Below are positions 1-11,400 of a stretch of 64,000 bases of DNA, one piece after another. Below the pieces are notes generated by a model, which was not told where the DNA came from, made no database searches, and worked only from the letters and a program-made list of their open reading frames with translations. Source of the DNA: Lotmaria passim (taxonomy: Eukaryota; Euglenozoa; Kinetoplastea; Trypanosomatida; Trypanosomatidae); assembly GCA_037349495.1 (NCBI GenBank), contig CP140212.1:310001-374000 (forward strand). Reading direction: 5' to 3'. Every line of letters starts with the position of its first letter. The first letter of the stretch is position 1. The translations under genes were made by a program, and so were the position numbers.

Positions 1-190
1 AATCGTAGTTGCTTTTTCCTTTGTTTGCTCAACTGATTTTATTTCTGCGTGCTTCAACAGCAGCTTGAAAAAAGCGCTTTTTCTTTTGGGCTTGCTGTGA
101 CCCATCTCCTTTAGTATCTTGCTGTTTATGCTGTTCTGTTGTCATTCGTCAAAAACCGTTCGGTCTTCTATAGTCTTTACTCTTTTCTTT

Positions 191-208
191 ATTATTATTA
201 TTATTATT
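191..208. repeat. (ATT)n microsatellite
   Basis: About six uninterrupted ATT units are visible in the AT-rich spacer. Confidence 0.85.
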
Positions 209-1377
209 GGATTTTTCTTGGGTAAAGCATGAATGCCGTTCTTCTTTCTCAGTCATTGCTTTTATACAGACAAATGAACTGATTTGCTTTGCATACGGTT
301 GAGCTTCTGGCCTTTATCAGCCCTCCTTTTGTTCCCAGTTTGCTGACGCTTCGGGAGGTGCGGAGAGTGAAAAAAGAAAAGAAGAAGAAAAAAGCACTGA
401 TTTAAGAACAATCCGTTACAGCGAAGCCGCTGCCATGGATGGGATGCTGTGTAGAAAGTGCAGAGGACGGGTAGACGTTGCGGTCGACAGAGACAAGTCT
501 CCAACTGCTTTTTTTTTTCTGCTGTTAATTTGTGTTTACAAGTCCAGTCGAGCTTTTTCACCTGCTCCCTTGAAACACTAAAGACGCTTCTCAATTGTCG
601 AAATTGACAAGAAGAAGTTTTTTTTTTCCCTTTTGTGCTCCTTGCGCTCTCATGGTACCAGAGTTTCTAAGATACAGCCTGCGGAGCGCCTGTTTTCACA
701 GTTGAAGCTCTTTTCTTTTTTGTGTGTGCCAATTGCTTATCCTCAAGTTGCTGAGGATTCCATTGCTATTGATAGAAATTGTCCTGGTAAGGAAGAAGAG
801 AAAAGAAACGAGGAAAAAGATATATGAACCATTTGTAAAGCGAGAACAGCACGAGGGGGAAAAGGTCTGACATGCTTTTTTCCGCGGAAGAAGCTACTGG
901 TTAGGCTCCGTTTTTCTTCATCCTGGAAGCAACAACTTTATAAACGACAATCGATCATTTTTTTGTGCTTTTAAGGGACACGCTCGTCATCTGCCAAAGC
1001 AAATAAGCAGCCCAAATAAGTCTCTGAAAAAAGAGAAAGAAAAAAGAAAACGGCAGCGGAGTCCCTTGCATGTGGCAAAACTGGCGCAATTGACTGAACG
1101 TTTTTTTTCTGCAGCGTCCTGCTTTGCAGAGAGAGGAAAAAAACGAGCCATCTCCGAAGCTTTCATGTTTCTTTTCATGCTAACTCATTCTCCCTTCAGA
1201 AAGTGGCACAACTACGAAAGGAATAGCGCAAGTCTCTGTTGATGCGGACCTGCTAATTTATACACGTGTTCTCTTTTTTTTTTTTTTTATGTCCATTTAT
1301 ACGACGAGACGGTAGCAAAGCGAAAGGGAATCACTTTTAATGCTCTGAAGCTGTTGCCTCTTGAGGAACCACGGGTG

Positions 1378-1423
1378 CTTTTTTTTTTGTTTTCTTTTTC
1401 TTCGTACATTTTCCTTCTTCCAG
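1378..1423 (+). promoter_or_regulatory. Predicted trans-splice acceptor for the SERAC1-like gene
   Basis: A nearly pure pyrimidine tract ends in CCAG, with the AG at 1422-1423. Splicing here would leave a 27-nt 5' UTR before the ATG at 1451 and excludes the non-ATG frame extension that begins at 1361. Confidence 0.7.
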
Positions 1424-1450
1424 GAAAAGCAAAAAGGCAAACATACAAAG

Positions 1451-4400
1451 ATGGAGTTTAACCGAGAGGGTCTAGAGGAGTTTTTCACGGACGGCGTGCT
1501 GAACCCCGCCACAACCAGCGAAGCCTACTTGGCAAACTGCAGCAAGTTCAAGGAGCTAGGCAGTCGCGTGTTTCTCTTGTACGAGCCAGACCCTTCGACC
1601 TTCGCCCAAGGCGCCGATTTCGACATTGTTCTCCTGCACGGCATCGGAAGTGATGAGTTCAAGTGCTGGACAAACGCGCAAGGGATTGTCTGGCCTGCCG
1701 TCTTTTTCCCGCAGGACTTCCCCACGGCCCGAGTGCTGACGGTTGGCTACGCGCATTCCCTGTTCAATTGGAAGTCCGATGCGGACGAGGTGACGGAGGT
1801 GGCCGCGAAGCCTTTCGCTGTCACTGCCTCCGTTGGAGAGCCTTCAGAGAGTGGTGCGTCTTCCCCCACCTCAGCAAAGCCGCCAGAGGAAGAAGGCGGA
1901 GCGCTGCGGCACATCAAATCTCTCGCGGATAGAGTCGGGCAAACCGCCAAGGCATCCGTCACGACGTACGCCCCAAGGGAGGTGGCAAAGTGGTGGTCCG
2001 GCACTGGTGAACCGCAGCACCACAGTGAGGCGAGCGAGGCCGACGACCTTATGACATCCACGAAACCGGGCGACTCATCACAACTGGCTGCGTCACCCGA
2101 TCAAGGCAGCAGTCACCATAAGAAGAGTGAGCAAGTGGAGCGGCAGGGAACAAGTCAGCATTCCAACAACCCACTCTTTAAGCTGCTCACCAGCATCCGC
2201 GACTCCACCGGGTCTCTTGTGGCGGCAGAGGATGAGGGAAGCGCTGCCAACCTTTCCGGCTCCACCCCGGAAGCCAACGGGCCGGCAGAGAGTCAGCACA
2301 AGAAAGTCCCACGTGACATACGAAGCTTGCAGAACATGCGTGTTGTTGCGGCAGAGCTGGCAGAGCGTCTGGGCAGCCCGGAGGTTGGCGTAGGACAGCG
2401 GCCGGTGGTGTTTCTCGTGCACTCGATGGGAGGGCTGATTCTGAAGCAGATGCTCATCTCGTTGTTTGAGGCCGCACGCCTGGCGCTGCCCTCCGCCGCG
2501 GCGCTCTCCCTCGCTGCCGTGCCTAACTCAGCAGAGCTGACGGCGCAGGAGACGGTAGTGAGCCAAAACTTTGCGGCGGTACAGAAGGCAAGCGTGCTGC
2601 TCCGCGCCGTGCGCGGCGTTGTCTTCTACGGGACACCGCACTTTGGCTCCGCCGTAGCAAGCGTCATCACTGGCTTGCAGAAGTACTACCAGGGACTCGG
2701 TGGTCTCACCCCGACGAGCGTGGTGACGGGGCTGGGTGACCACAACAAGCAGGAGCTTATACGCCTCAACGACCGCTTTTTCGACGTTGTGGAGCGGCTC
2801 GGCGACGAGATTTCGGCTGAGACACATGCGCCCCCGGTGTCGGCGCCACAGGGCAAGGCGGCGGTGAAGGCCTACGTAAACGCGATGACGGCGTCCCTTG
2901 CACCAAAGCCAAGCACGTGGACTACATCGTTTGATCCGACGGATGCATCAGCGGAGAAAAACGAAGGATCTCGCGGGACGGTGTGGGTTCTGTCGTTCGG
3001 TGAGACAAAGAAGCTGAACGGGCTGGTGCGCGTGGTCGACCCCGAGTCGGCGAACCCGGCGCCGGATGATCCACGATATCCGTTTTACCTCGTCAACGCC
3101 GACCACGGGGAGGTGTGCCGACCTCTCACTAAGATGTCGCCTTCCTATGCGATGGTGTATGGGCTGCTTGACCGCATGCAGCAACGCGGGCTGCTGAAGT
3201 GTCAACATGAGCACGCGCCGTCGACGCCTTTGCTAAACCCTCCTTCCTCTTTCGCGCCTGCTAGGCCACCAAGCGAAGCCACGCTATCAGTCGCGGTCGA
3301 AAAGCTGAGCGAGGGGTATGAAAGTGGATGGGCGAAGCTGTTTGACCCGGCGGAGCTCACACCCCAATCGTCGATGAGCGAGGTAAGCGCCCCAGCGTCA
3401 TCGTCGGTGGTTCCTTCCCCCGTGCCTTCATCACCACACGTAGGAAGCCAGCGAAGCTATGCCGCTTTTCAACAGGGATTGGGCGAAGTGCGGCTGGAGC
3501 TGCCCGTGCTGGAGGAGGTGCTGGCGGATCTACGGCAACTTCTGCGCAGCTTCTTCGGCGCTGCGACTCCACATCAGCTGGACTCTGTTTTTGTGCTTGC
3601 CGCTGACGTGACGGATTTCGTGACCCGCTTCTATCGGCGTGAGGCGCTGATCGTTCAGACAATGGAGCGCCACAAGGCCGAAGGACGTGCCGACTCAACG
3701 GTTTGGCGCTCCGACGTCGGCGTGCTGATCGACGAGGTGGTGTCCTTTCGTGTACCTCTGCAGATTTTGACGTACTGGGTGCGACAAGCGGCCGACCTGC
3801 TGCGCGTCTTTCAGCTCAGCCAGCAGGAGCGAGCCATTGGCATGAATGCGACCAGCGGGGCCTCACAGACAGCCGCGGAGTGGGAGAGCAACCTCTCCAT
3901 GCACCCCGGCAGCCGCGACCTGCGCGAGTTGAGCGAGCTTGAGCAAAGCGTCGGATTGGTGCGCGAGGAATGGGAGGCGTTCCGCCGCTACGTCAGCCTG
4001 CGCGTCCGTGCCACGTCCACCCCCGCGAACGCGGCGCACAACGATGCACTGCAGCAGCAGCAGCAGCGACATGGAGCGACGGGAGCACAAGACGAAGCAG
4101 GAAAGAGAATTGCGGGGCTCGCTGATGTGTCAGCGCGGGAGCACATTGCAGCGCTCTTTTTTGCGCGAGCGATTCGCGCCATTGTCTCGCAGCACCTGCA
4201 CGACGGCGGCGCTCTGGGCGGCCTGCTAGGCGCCTACCTGCGCAGCGCCATTCTGCAAATAAGCGGGTCAGAGAAGCAGCTGTCTACTGTTCACCTGGAA
4301 TACAATCCGTGGACACCGGCGGAGTGCTCCGGCGCGGCGGACTCTGGCTCGATTGTGTCGCTCGTCATTGAAGGGCTTGAGCTTTCCAGTTCCAGTCCTC

Positions 4401-7400
4401 CTTCACCGGTTGCGGAGGATAGCGGCGTTCTGACGGACACAAGCGGCAGCGGGGCTTATCTGACGTCGAACGCCGAACTTCGTGCGGTTGTGCCAGCGCT
4501 TACCGCCACTTCTTCGGTGCTTCTCGGCTGCTTTGCGCTCTTCGTGGACAAACTGGATCGCCTTGACAGTGGCTCTGGCTGGCAGCAAGCGGCGCAGCAC
4601 TTTGAGCACGCCAAGTCATCTACCCAGGCCGACTTTCAGGTGCGTCGACGCCTGCTGCGAGCTGCGTCGCGCACTGTGCGAAGCGAGGGTTTGCTGTCTG
4701 CCCCAGAGCAAGGCAATGGAAAGACCACGCGGAGCGCTGATCGGGAGTGGTGGAAAACGGCGTGGGATCTAACTACATCGAAGTCAGCGACTACTGACAC
4801 TGGCGTGATGGCGTCGGTCTTCGCGAACCAGCGCCAAGCCCATGTGGCAAAACTCGACGATGGCCTCTTCCTCTCCGCCGTGCAGCTGGTGACCGAGTCG
4901 TTCCACTGCTCCATCCTGATTCGCACGTATCATGCCCGTCAGGTTTACGTAAACCAAGTGCGTTCCTCAACGTGCGCAACAGCCGAAGGGCATGCAGAAA
5001 AGCACACAGCGGCGGAAACGGTGGATACAGCGGCGGCAAAAGTGGAAGAAAAGACGGCGGAGGTAGCAGCGGATGATTCGATAGGCGACCTCGTGCGCAG
5101 TGTCGAGGCTGCCCAAAAAGTGCACCTTCGCACAAACCAGATCTTGCGTGGCACGTTTGCGCCGAGCGACACTGAAAAGCCGTTTGCGCCTCCGGGGCAA
5201 GGCGCAGGCAAGAGCGAAGTCGAAACGAAGGCACTCTTGGACAAGCAGCCGGAGAGGAGCATGAAGGACCAGCTCCGCGACGCAATCCAGAGCATCCTCT
5301 CCGAGCTGGACGATGACGAGGAGAAGGCGGGCGAGGCGAACAATGCAGCAGCAGCAGCAGCAGACGCGCCGGCCGAAACCGAAGCGGGACGCAAAATAGG
5401 CAAAGCCGGTGCGGCACACCCAAGTCTCTCGTGGACCTCTCGCGCACCGGCTGTCAAGAAGCAGAAGAAGCCATCAAAAGGAGTTGCGACGACGACCTCT
5501 ACTGCTGTCTCTGCCGCAGCAAAAGGGCGCAAGAACAGTTTACCCATGCTCATCATGAACTCTCTCACAAAAGCGTGGGACGCGGTGCGCAGCGGCGGCG
5601 CCGCACCTGAGACGCCGGAGCACTTCGCTTACACAGCGATTGTGATGTGGTGGATGGTGGAGTGGGAGGCCGCAGCGGCCATCGAGGAGGCCACCAAAAG
5701 GTCTGCCATCTCCAGCGAAAGCGAGAAGAGCTCAGCACACGCACGCGCCAAACTGGCCACCTTGCTCGACGAGATTGAGACGGCTCAGCGGAGAAGAAAG
5801 CAAGCGACTGGAGGCGCATCGCAATCGACATCAGGGGCGAAGAGCGGCGCACCGAGCGCCCAGGAAGCTGCGCCAGCTCCACGCGTAAAGGAAGAAGAGC
5901 AGCGGGAACACCAGTGCTGGTTGAGCGCCAACGCGGCTATCCGATGCAAGTGGATGACGCTACGCGGCGGCGAGGAGTTCCTCCGCCGCTTTAACGGTGA
6001 GCTGCTTGCGGAGCATGAGACGCTGGAGCAGGCTTTGGCCTCCAACTCCGTGCAACAGCTGCGAGACATCCAAGATACCTTCGTGCCGCCTGCTGCCTTA
6101 ACGCAGCTGGACGGGGAGGGCGGCACGCAGCTGGCAGTCCCGTCCTCGCTGCTCGACGCCGTGCAACACGATGACACAAGCGCTGCGCTGCGGTGCTGGT
6201 TGGGACACTGCTACGCCGTCCACCGCATGCGCTCGCCGGACACGGCGCACGCGTACCTGCAGGTGATCCGCAACGACTACGCAGCACACAAAAAGTACAC
6301 GCTTACGGCGGAGGTTGGGCTGGCGTGGAGTCACGTGCACAACGTCCCGTGCAGCTTTTCGCAGCTCTGGCGTGCCTCGCGCGAAACAGAGCTGCATTCA
6401 CAAAAGGTTGCTTCTGATGCCGATGTTCTCGGAGAGCACCGGCGGCTGAGCAGCGGCAGTGAGGTGAGGACGGTCGCATCGCTGCTTGACTTTCAGTCAA
6501 CCGGAGTGATTGACACGTCTGCGCTGCACAATGCTCCGCCGGCTTTTCTGCGGTTCTGTCACGGGGCCGTGGTACATCACACACGGGCGGTGCAGGCCTA
6601 CGTGATGTCTCAAGGACCCTCGTTCCTGACGTCCGACACCGCCGCTCTTACGCACGCTCTGTCACCAGTGCGGCACTCTGCCCATGCCAGCTCGATGCGG
6701 CACTTGGCCTTTGCAGAGGAGGGCTTCCAGCGTGCTCTTCGCGCCAATCCGGTGTGCATTGGTGCGCTCTGCGGTCTCGGCCGCCTGCGCTGCCTCTCAG
6801 TGAGTTCCTCACTGTCCTGCCAAGATGCACCAGACGCCTCCGCCCACTGCGTTAGACCGCCGTCCTTAGCCCCGCCTTTCTCGGAGAATGGCGGAGGGTT
6901 GGCTCGCCAAGGTGCGGACAAGGCTTCTTCGGCAGAGGCGGTCGGCTTTTTCTCTGCCGCCCTGGACGTCGCCGCGCACACTTGTCTATCGTCGTCGTCG
7001 CCGTCGGGGGCTACAACAACGTGGCCCTCACCGGAGAATTGTGAGCACGCGCTGGACAACGTGTGGCTGTCCTACGCCGCTTATTGGATGAGCGAAGAGG
7101 CTCGGCGCGCGCGCGTGTCGCGTCAGAGTGCAGCTGCAAAGCCACACATCAGTGACATGTCGCCAGAGTCGGTCGAGTGGCTTCTCAAATCGTTACGCTT
7201 TTATCCAAGAAATGACTGGGCACTGACCAGCCTGGGATTCTGGTACTTACAAAAGGCAACTTCACCGCAGCTCGCACCGTGCGAAGTGAGCTCGAGAGTG
7301 ACGCAGGACAAAACAAATGGAGAGTGTGACGCGACGGAGGTTTCGCGGCTGCTTGGGCTGACGCTGCTGCATCGCGCGCTCGCCATCAACCCAACAAACA

Positions 7401-7507
7401 CGTGGGCGTTATGGGGTCTCGGCACGTTCGGCGCGTCTGGGTCCCATCGTGTCACGTGTCAGCGGCTGCTGCGCGGTTTGATACTGAAGAACCTTCCTCG
7501 GCTCTGA
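1451..7507 (+). CDS. SERAC1-like alpha/beta hydrolase with very long C-terminal TPR-like region
   Basis: Predicted 2018-residue serine esterase/lipase-type protein. The start is the first ATG after the splice acceptor; the frame stays open upstream only through a TTG. The N-terminal hydrolase shows the SERAC1/DUF676 order: LLHGIGSDEFKCW (His63 of the oxyanion-loop motif), the nucleophile elbow VHSMGG (Ser325), the GVVFYGTPHFGS motif, and a late NADHGEVC motif whose His552 is the likely catalytic histidine. A low-complexity insert of roughly 170 residues separates the first strand motif from the nucleophile elbow. Human SERAC1 is about 650 residues, so the remaining 1,400 residues are extra: helical, Ala/Glu-rich, with TPR-like repeats near residues 1750-1790 and 1960-2000 (FQRALRANP, LHRALAINP). 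SERAC1 acts in phosphatidylglycerol/cardiolipin remodelling at mitochondria-ER contacts in animals; the substrate here is unknown. The hydrolase call is firm, the TPR call moderate. Confidence 0.85.
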   Translation: MEFNREGLEEFFTDGVLNPATTSEAYLANCSKFKELGSRVFLLYEPDPSTFAQGADFDIVLLHGIGSDEFKCWTNAQGIVWPAVFFPQDFPTARVLTVGYAHSLFNWKSDADEVTEVAAKPFAVTASVGEPSESGASSPTSAKPPEEEGGALRHIKSLADRVGQTAKASVTTYAPREVAKWWSGTGEPQHHSEASEADDLMTSTKPGDSSQLAASPDQGSSHHKKSEQVERQGTSQHSNNPLFKLLTSIRDSTGSLVAAEDEGSAANLSGSTPEANGPAESQHKKVPRDIRSLQNMRVVAAELAERLGSPEVGVGQRPVVFLVHSMGGLILKQMLISLFEAARLALPSAAALSLAAVPNSAELTAQETVVSQNFAAVQKASVLLRAVRGVVFYGTPHFGSAVASVITGLQKYYQGLGGLTPTSVVTGLGDHNKQELIRLNDRFFDVVERLGDEISAETHAPPVSAPQGKAAVKAYVNAMTASLAPKPSTWTTSFDPTDASAEKNEGSRGTVWVLSFGETKKLNGLVRVVDPESANPAPDDPRYPFYLVNADHGEVCRPLTKMSPSYAMVYGLLDRMQQRGLLKCQHEHAPSTPLLNPPSSFAPARPPSEATLSVAVEKLSEGYESGWAKLFDPAELTPQSSMSEVSAPASSSVVPSPVPSSPHVGSQRSYAAFQQGLGEVRLELPVLEEVLADLRQLLRSFFGAATPHQLDSVFVLAADVTDFVTRFYRREALIVQTMERHKAEGRADSTVWRSDVGVLIDEVVSFRVPLQILTYWVRQAADLLRVFQLSQQERAIGMNATSGASQTAAEWESNLSMHPGSRDLRELSELEQSVGLVREEWEAFRRYVSLRVRATSTPANAAHNDALQQQQQRHGATGAQDEAGKRIAGLADVSAREHIAALFFARAIRAIVSQHLHDGGALGGLLGAYLRSAILQISGSEKQLSTVHLEYNPWTPAECSGAADSGSIVSLVIEGLELSSSSPPSPVAEDSGVLTDTSGSGAYLTSNAELRAVVPALTATSSVLLGCFALFVDKLDRLDSGSGWQQAAQHFEHAKSSTQADFQVRRRLLRAASRTVRSEGLLSAPEQGNGKTTRSADREWWKTAWDLTTSKSATTDTGVMASVFANQRQAHVAKLDDGLFLSAVQLVTESFHCSILIRTYHARQVYVNQVRSSTCATAEGHAEKHTAAETVDTAAAKVEEKTAEVAADDSIGDLVRSVEAAQKVHLRTNQILRGTFAPSDTEKPFAPPGQGAGKSEVETKALLDKQPERSMKDQLRDAIQSILSELDDDEEKAGEANNAAAAAADAPAETEAGRKIGKAGAAHPSLSWTSRAPAVKKQKKPSKGVATTTSTAVSAAAKGRKNSLPMLIMNSLTKAWDAVRSGGAAPETPEHFAYTAIVMWWMVEWEAAAAIEEATKRSAISSESEKSSAHARAKLATLLDEIETAQRRRKQATGGASQSTSGAKSGAPSAQEAAPAPRVKEEEQREHQCWLSANAAIRCKWMTLRGGEEFLRRFNGELLAEHETLEQALASNSVQQLRDIQDTFVPPAALTQLDGEGGTQLAVPSSLLDAVQHDDTSAALRCWLGHCYAVHRMRSPDTAHAYLQVIRNDYAAHKKYTLTAEVGLAWSHVHNVPCSFSQLWRASRETELHSQKVASDADVLGEHRRLSSGSEVRTVASLLDFQSTGVIDTSALHNAPPAFLRFCHGAVVHHTRAVQAYVMSQGPSFLTSDTAALTHALSPVRHSAHASSMRHLAFAEEGFQRALRANPVCIGALCGLGRLRCLSVSSSLSCQDAPDASAHCVRPPSLAPPFSENGGGLARQGADKASSAEAVGFFSAALDVAAHTCLSSSSPSGATTTWPSPENCEHALDNVWLSYAAYWMSEEARRARVSRQSAAAKPHISDMSPESVEWLLKSLRFYPRNDWALTSLGFWYLQKATSPQLAPCEVSSRVTQDKTNGECDATEVSRLLGLTLLHRALAINPTNTWALWGLGTFGASGSHRVTCQRLLRGLILKNLPRL

Positions 7508-8260
7508 TCTTCTTCTTTTCATAGAGGTAGAGGTGCATTTGGTCCTGCTTTCTTGGACTTTGATTGCAGTGACTGCAGTCTCCCCCTTTTTCCCTTGCAA
7601 GCTGCTTTTTTCTTTTTTTTTTTTTTACAGATTTAGTTGTCGCCCGCTTGCCACCAGGACCTGCTTCACCTTTGCTTTTACATTCCTCGAAGTTCAAAGA
7701 GCAAGAAAAGAAAGGAAAAGAAAAAAATGAAACAAAAGCTAGTGCAAATGCCAACTACGACGCTTTGATGAGTGTCCTGCAAAAGTGGCGTGTGCTCTAA
7801 AGGAGAGAAGATAAAGAAGTAAAATGACACAGGAGCCATTCTTACTGTCAAGGTCCCTGCTGCTGTTTCTAATGGCTGAGGGAGAGTGAGCCACACCGGT
7901 GAAGACCGTAGCTCGCTCGTGTAGCGCTCTGACTTTCACACCCTTTATTTGCTTCCTCCCCACTTCTTTCTTCCCCTCGGCGAAGCTCTGCACAGGCACA
8001 TGGTACGCGCTGAAAGTACAAGTTCAGTGGAGCCTTCCTTTCAGTCGCATTCTTAACGCTAGAATACCGTAGAACTAGAAGGAGTGTATCAGCACTCTTC
8101 GTCGTGTACGAGACGAGAAGGTTGGCTGCTCCTTTCCCTTTTAAAGTAGACTTCTTTGTTGCACCGCTGTCTGCATTTTTCCTGCTTAGGACAGCTAGAC
8201 GCAGAGGCAGCAGTGACCTCTTATTTGGAACCTTTGATAAGTGAAGAACGCTACCACTTA

Positions 8261-8263
<3 letters not shown>

Positions 8264-8294
<31 letters not shown>
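8264..8294. repeat. (CA)n microsatellite
   Basis: About fifteen CA units lie 110 bases before the next start codon. Confidence 0.9.
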
Positions 8295-8296
<2 letters not shown>

Positions 8297-8321
8297 ACAC
8301 GAACTATTTTGTGCTATCATT

Positions 8322-8395
8322 TGTCCCCTTCTTTTCGTCGCACACAGCGATTTAGGACTTTAAGAAGAGAGCTTTTTTTTTCTCACCCTTCATAG
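8322..8395 (+). promoter_or_regulatory. Predicted trans-splice acceptor region for the coiled-coil gene
   Basis: Two AGs follow pyrimidine-rich stretches: 8346-8347 (5' UTR of about 59 nt) and 8394-8395 (about 11 nt). The sequence does not decide between them. Confidence 0.55.
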
Positions 8396-8406
8396 GCTGT
8401 TTCGCC

Positions 8407-11400
8407 ATGTCGGAACGACGCAGCGGCCTTGTGATGAACCTAGCCCCGCCTTCACCATCGCCGGCACGCGAGGAGGACGGGGCGGCGGCGGCGGCATCGT
8501 CGGTAACTGCGGAAACCCACAGTATGGAGCGGCCCATTGCCTCCGACTCTCCGTCCGTGCAATCCACACCAAACCCCAACGTCGTCACGGCTGCGGCACC
8601 AGCCGCAGAGGAGGCACAGGGGGTCAGGGAGGGGAACGACACGCAGACTACACAGTCGCCAAGCCGCGTCGCTGCTTCAATGGCACAAGACAGCAGTGCT
8701 GCATCCTCCTCCCGAAGCGGCGGCGGCTCGGAAGGGGTGGACGGCGTCGGTTTGTTGGAGGAGGCGCCCCCACCGCTGGCCGCGGGGCCACCTCCACGGC
8801 AGCTCTCCAGCGTCAATGGCTCCGCGCCAACACGTCGTCAGGAGAGCCTGCCAAGCGAGGCGTTGGTGAAATCGACGCAAGGCTCCCCCGCTCGGCCGCA
8901 GGAGGGCAATCTGCGCTTTAGCGAGGACGCAGGACCCGACCCCGGGAGGCACATGTCCATCAGTTTAGAAGGTTCAGGGGCGGCACCAGCAAGCCGCAAC
9001 GCAGCTCCTGCTAAGTCACTCGGCACCGCCGACCACAAATCCAGCGTCGCCGTCAGCTTCCATGAGTCGTCACCGGAGGCGCGGCGGCAGGAGAGCATTG
9101 ACAAGCGGCCGTCACCGAACTCCTCGCTGCCCCGCTCGCGCCTTGGGGAGAGCCCGACGGTGGATCCCGTGCAGGCGGCAGCAGCACGAAGCAGCGCCTT
9201 TGCAGCAGCGGAGCAGCGCAGTGCGCACCCAGGGTCCGCCGTGAACGACTCACGTCTGCACACGACGATTTCAGCCACGTCCGCGGCTGGCGTCAACAAT
9301 TCCAGCTACACTCCCTCCCAGCGTGCATTGGTGCAGTACGGTGGTGGAGGAATTACGTCGCCCGGGGACGTGGCGGCCCCAGCTTACGTGTACCGCGAGT
9401 CGGTGACGGGGGGAAGCGACGGGGGCCACAGCCCAAGCCGGAATGCCGAAATTCGTGCGATGCTCATTGCGGCGGAACGGGAGCTCGCGGAGGTGCGGGA
9501 CGAGTGCTCGAAGCGCGGGATGAAGGTGGAGGCGTTGGAGTCCGCGCTGGACAGGGAGCGGGCGAACGCCCGCATGCTGCGTGAGCGCTTCGCCGACGAG
9601 GCAGCCGCGACACGTGAGGAACACGAGTCTGTCACGCGGCAGCTACGTGACCAGCTGCACGTGCTCAAGATGGTCTCCGAGAGCGCCATGGCGGAGAGGA
9701 GCAAAATGGCCGAGGAGGCTGGGCGGCGCAAGAAGGAGCTGCTCGCTCTGCTGGACCGTGAGCGGGAGGAAAAGAGCTACATTATGGCTGACTACCGCGA
9801 GCAGACAGAATCGCTCATTGCGGAGCAGGGACGTGAGATCACCTCCCTGCGCGCCGCGCTGGACAAGCTGAAAGTGGATTACGACGCGGTATCAAAGCAG
9901 CACGAAGCCACCGACGACGAGCGGGAGTCTCTGGCTGAGAAAGTGGAATCGCTGACTGCGCAGCTCGACCGCGAGCGTGCGGAGGCCAGCAGCCGCATCC
10001 GCGATTTGCAGGCGAACATGGAGCAGGAGTGCAGCGCACTGAGGGAGCAGCACGAAACACGACAGGACCAGCTGCAGCGCAGTGCGGCGCAGCTGGTGAA
10101 GAAGCAGCAGGACTTAGCCGAGCAACTGCAGAAGAGCGAGGAGCGGCAGCGTGTTTCGGAGGAGGAGCACCAGCACGCTCTCGAGACTCTCAAGCAGGCG
10201 TACCGCCGCGACACGGAGGGCCAGCGGGAGGAGCTGCAGCGTCTGAAGGAGACGCGTGACAAGCAGGAGGAGGAGCTGCGGCGGGAGCTCGACAAGACAG
10301 TGAAGCGCGAGGCGAAGTCCGTGGAGGGGCTGCGGCAGGCGCTGGAGCAGGCCCGCAAGGAAAAGGAGGCGTGCGTCGATGACAACTTCCAGCAGCGCGA
10401 GGCCTTGCAACGGCAGCACCGGGAGAAGGTCGCGGCCTTGCAGGGCGAGGTGGACGCCGTGACGCAGCAACTGGCAGAGGAGCGGGCGGCGCGGAAGGAC
10501 TGCGAGGCGGATGCCGAGGTGCTGAGGGTGCGTGCGGAAAGCCTGGACAAGGCGAACATACGGCTATCCAACGAGCTCGAGGCGGCGCAGGCGGAGCAGC
10601 GTAGCAAGGAGCGAGCGGCGGAGCAGGCCCACCAGGCCGTCGTCGAGGAGTTGCGGGCTAAGGTGCGCACCAGCGCCACCGATCTCGGCTACGCCCAGGA
10701 CCAGCTGGCGCAGTTCGCGGCAGATGCACAGCAGCTGCGCGATGAGCTGGCGCGGCGCGGGAGCGCGCTGGACGCTGTGAAAGAGAAGCTGGGTAAGCAG
10801 GAGATTCAGTTCACGGAGGAGCTGGCAAAGGCGAAGGACGCGGCGGCGCAGAAGGAGCGCGACACAGCGCAGGCCCTTGCCCAGATGCGGGCGAGCAAAA
10901 CGCAGCTAGAGGCTATGTGCGGGCGTCTAGAGCGACAGGTGAAGGAAGCGGAGGGTCGTATGCAGGGCATGACGACGCAGATGGAGGAGGAGCGCCGGTC
11001 GCTGGAGGAAGCGCACCGCAAGCTGCAGGACGCCAAGGTGGAGGCCGAAGACCTCCGCGCCGCCACCACGCACGCGCAGGAGCGCAGCGCGGCTGCGGCG
11101 GAGGAGAAGCGGCAGGTGGAGCGCCAACTGGAGGAAGCGAAACTCTACCGCGACGAACTGGAGGTCGCGCTGCACAACAACGAGCGCAAGCTGCTGGAGC
11201 TGCAGCAGGAATACACGCGACAGCTGAAGCAGACAGAGGGCAGGCTGGACGAGCAGGCGCAGCGGCACAGCGCAGAGTTGGCGGCGGCGCGGATGGCGTC
11301 GGAGCAGGTGCGCGGCGAGGTCGCACGGTCCCGGGAGGCGATGGTGGAGAAGGAGACAGCATTGCAGCAACTGCGAGAGGAGGTGGGCAGGCTGCACCGT

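Larger units (their letters stand above)
1..1450. other. Intergenic region upstream of the SERAC1-like gene
   Basis: No coding region is supported here. The open frames are short, lack trypanosomatid-like codon use and mostly read T/A runs. The stretch holds an (ATT)n microsatellite near 191-208, many T/A homopolymers, and at its end the polypyrimidine tract and AG that serve the gene at 1451. It is probably 3' UTR of an unseen upstream gene plus spacer. Confidence 0.6.
7508..8406. other. Intergenic region, SERAC1-like gene to coiled-coil gene
   Basis: No gene is supported. It contains T runs, a (CA)n tract and two candidate AG acceptors close to the next ATG. Confidence 0.6.

Noticed and set aside
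1361-1450. N-terminal extension of the SERAC1-like gene
   Set aside because: It begins at TTG and translates the polypyrimidine tract that precedes the splice acceptor AG.
4791-5568. Minus-strand frames of 207-218 codons
   Set aside because: They are antisense to the SERAC1-like gene and give Arg/Cys/Ser-rich peptides without domains.
8264-8294. CA, TA and other simple repeats as possible CRISPR-like arrays
   Set aside because: They are mononucleotide-to-tetranucleotide microsatellites without spacers, in a eukaryotic genome.
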